From Bacillus albus (lineage in GTDB: Bacteria > Bacillota > Bacilli > Bacillales > Bacillaceae_G): a stretch of 64,000 nucleotides of DNA. This document shows, piece by piece, positions 60,693-64,000 of the stretch (position 1 is its first letter; every line of letters starts with the position of its first letter). The stretch spans positions 38,570-102,569 of the forward strand of contig NZ_MAOE01000095.1 in assembly GCF_001884185.1 (NCBI RefSeq). The letters run 5' to 3'. The notes below the pieces were generated by a model. That model had not been told where the DNA came from and did no database searches. It saw only the letters and a list, made by a program, of their open reading frames with translations. Both the position numbers and the translations under genes were made by a program.

Positions 60693-62051
60693 ATGAGCAT
60701 TGAAATATGGATTACTATTATTGTATTCTTCTTTACGATGATTGTTATCTTTTGGCGGCCTCGTGGTTTAAATGAGGCATGGCCAGCAGCAATTGGCGCT
60801 GGCATTATCCTGATTACTGGACTTGTATCAAGACCAGACGTCATGGACATTATTAGTAAAATTGGCGGTGCCTCTATAACAATATTAGCGACCATCGTTA
60901 TGGCAGTTATATTAGAAAGCTTCGGTTTCTTCCACTGGTCCGCGGCGAAACTTGCAAACTTAGCAAAAGGCTCTGGTCGCCGTTTATACTGGTATATTCA
61001 GTTATTATGTTTTCTTATGACTCTTTTATTTAATAACGACGGTAGTATTTTAATTACAACTCCAATTTTAATTCTTCTTCTAAAAAACCTTCAATTAAAA
61101 CCGCATCAACAAATTCCTTATTTATTAAGCGGTGCCTTAATTGCTACTGCTTCTAGTGCACCAATTGGTGTAAGTAATATCGTAAACTTAATCGCATTAA
61201 ATATTGTGAATATGACTCTTTATATGCATACAGCTATGATGTTTGTACCTGCAACATTAGGACTATTGTTTATGTCATGGCTTATGTATACAGTTTTAAA
61301 GAAAAAGCTACCAGAAAGATTACCTGTTTCTTCATATGATATCGAAGAAATTTTCTTCACGAAAAACTTCCATCCGTTAAAAGGAAAAAATTCAGTTGAT
61401 ACGAAACAAAAACGTACAAAATTCATGTTAAAAGTATTAGGCTTCGTCTTCCTTATGCGCTGTCTTCTATTCGTTGCATCCTTCTTATCAATTCCAATTG
61501 AAATTGTTGCTGTACTCGGTTCACTCGTTCTTCTCATCTGGAGATGGTACTACTTACGAACAAACCCAGTCGATATTTTGAAAAAGACACCATGGCACAT
61601 TTTAATTTTTGCTTTCTCTATGTATGTCATTATTTACGGGCTTCATAACGCAGGATTAACAGCAGCGCTTGTAAATTGGCTTGAGCCATTAGTAAGTCAA
61701 CATCTACTCTATGCTAGCTTTGCAATGGGCGGACTCGTCTCTCTCCTCTCTAACGTCTTCAATAACCACCCTGCACTTATGATTGGTACAATCACATTAA
61801 CTGAAATGGGACTTGACCCAGTCACATTAAAAACTATCTATCTCGCAAATATTATTGGTAGTGACATCGGTTCACTATTATTACCAATCGGTACGCTAGC
61901 TTCCCTCATTTGGATGTATATACTGAAACAAAACAAAATTAAAGTAAAATGGAAAGACTATTTAAGTGTATCCCTTATCGTTATTCCTCTCACAACAGTC
62001 GTCACATTATTCCTCTTATACTACTGGGTACACCTCTTCTTCGCCTTATAA
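60693..62051 (+). CDS. ArsB/NhaD-like ion transporter
   Basis: The 452-residue polytopic protein belongs to the IT superfamily. It has WPAAIGAGIILITGLVSRPD, SGALIATASSAPIGVSNIVN and SNVFNNHPALMIGTITLTEM, the re-entrant hairpin motifs that recur in each half of ArsB/SLC13 carriers. NNDGSILITTPILILLLKNL in helix 4 is typical of ArsB. It is usually annotated as an arsenite efflux pump (YdfA-like), but no arsR or arsC is nearby, so another anion is possible. GAAAGG precedes the ATG at 60693. Confidence 0.88.
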   Translation: MSIEIWITIIVFFFTMIVIFWRPRGLNEAWPAAIGAGIILITGLVSRPDVMDIISKIGGASITILATIVMAVILESFGFFHWSAAKLANLAKGSGRRLYWYIQLLCFLMTLLFNNDGSILITTPILILLLKNLQLKPHQQIPYLLSGALIATASSAPIGVSNIVNLIALNIVNMTLYMHTAMMFVPATLGLLFMSWLMYTVLKKKLPERLPVSSYDIEEIFFTKNFHPLKGKNSVDTKQKRTKFMLKVLGFVFLMRCLLFVASFLSIPIEIVAVLGSLVLLIWRWYYLRTNPVDILKKTPWHILIFAFSMYVIIYGLHNAGLTAALVNWLEPLVSQHLLYASFAMGGLVSLLSNVFNNHPALMIGTITLTEMGLDPVTLKTIYLANIIGSDIGSLLLPIGTLASLIWMYILKQNKIKVKWKDYLSVSLIVIPLTTVVTLFLLYYWVHLFFAL

Positions 62052-62055
62052 ACGA

Positions 62056-62099
62056 CAGAAGCCCCTTTTGCTACCGTCTTAGCAAAGGGGGCTTCTTCT
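62056..62099 (+). terminator. Terminator of the ArsB-like gene
   Basis: AGAAGCCCCTTTTGCTA and TAGCAAAGGGGGCTTCT form a long stem (one G-U pair) then TCTAT; T-richness is modest. Confidence 0.8.
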
Positions 62100-62152
62100 A
62101 TATTTAAGTTAGGTACTACAGTGTGATCAATCAAGTAAAGAGGTGTAACGTG

Positions 62153-64000
<1,848 letters not shown>

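Overview
The window looks like chromosomal DNA of a Bacillus cereus group organism (B. cereus, B. thuringiensis or B. anthracis type). It is AT-rich. Gene blocks match Firmicute synteny: hpf next to secA and prfB; ftsE-ftsX-ctpB-minJ; comFA-comFC; degV-yigZ-LCP; mnaA and tagO. Start codons include GTG and TTG behind strong GGAGG-type ribosome binding sites. The species call is inference from gene content and protein similarity recalled from memory; no search was run. No rRNA, tRNA, IS element or CRISPR array was seen.

Layout. Positions 1-6.1 kb hold small regulators, a YeiH-type exporter with a divergent LysR regulator, a MerR-reductase pair, and an ABC-F antibiotic-resistance gene behind a leader peptide and attenuator. 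Positions 6.2-18 kb (minus strand) hold YbjQ, an ABC exporter with a Fur-like site, the division genes minJ, ctpB, ftsX and ftsE, cytochrome cccB, prfB with its programmed frameshift, and secA. Positions 18.2-23.1 kb hold an unusually AT-rich seven-gene cluster wedged between secA and hpf. It encodes a secreted protein, a lipoprotein, three polytopic membrane proteins, an ABC ATPase and a membrane-anchored protein. Positions 23.4-29.7 kb hold hpf, a cold-shock gene, comFC-comFA, a CwlO-like cell-wall hydrolase with a WalR-type site array, an HxlR regulator and DegV.

Positions 30-37 kb are cell-envelope genes: yigZ, an LCP ligase, UDP-GlcNAc epimerase, a UDP-sugar dehydrogenase, tagO and a polysaccharide deacetylase. 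Positions 37-46 kb hold a LevR-type sigma-54 activator, a CHRD protein, chrA, and a five-gene operon in the order of E. coli chb genes (PTS EIIB, EIIC, EIIA, GH4 glycosidase, ChbG deacetylase). Its promoter region has a textbook -24/-12 sigma-54 element, a cre site and dyads, so the activator, PTS and hydrolases probably form one chitooligosaccharide system. Positions 46.4-48 kb hold an aminopropyltransferase gene carrying a 16-unit 9-bp minisatellite, plus speD. Positions 48-50 kb hold a second complete PTS without a hydrolase. Positions 50-64 kb hold a dicarboxylate symporter, an acyltransferase, a VOC protein, a YhgE/Pip protein with a divergent LysR, a putative six-hairpin glycosidase, a 49-residue protein, cytochrome bd genes, an ArsB-like transporter and thiC.

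A modular intergenic repeat with defined ends occurs at four places (about 1.0, 8.5, 39.8 and 60.4 kb) with 6, 8, 3 and 8 units. The best candidate for an undescribed system is the 18.3-23.1 kb cluster.
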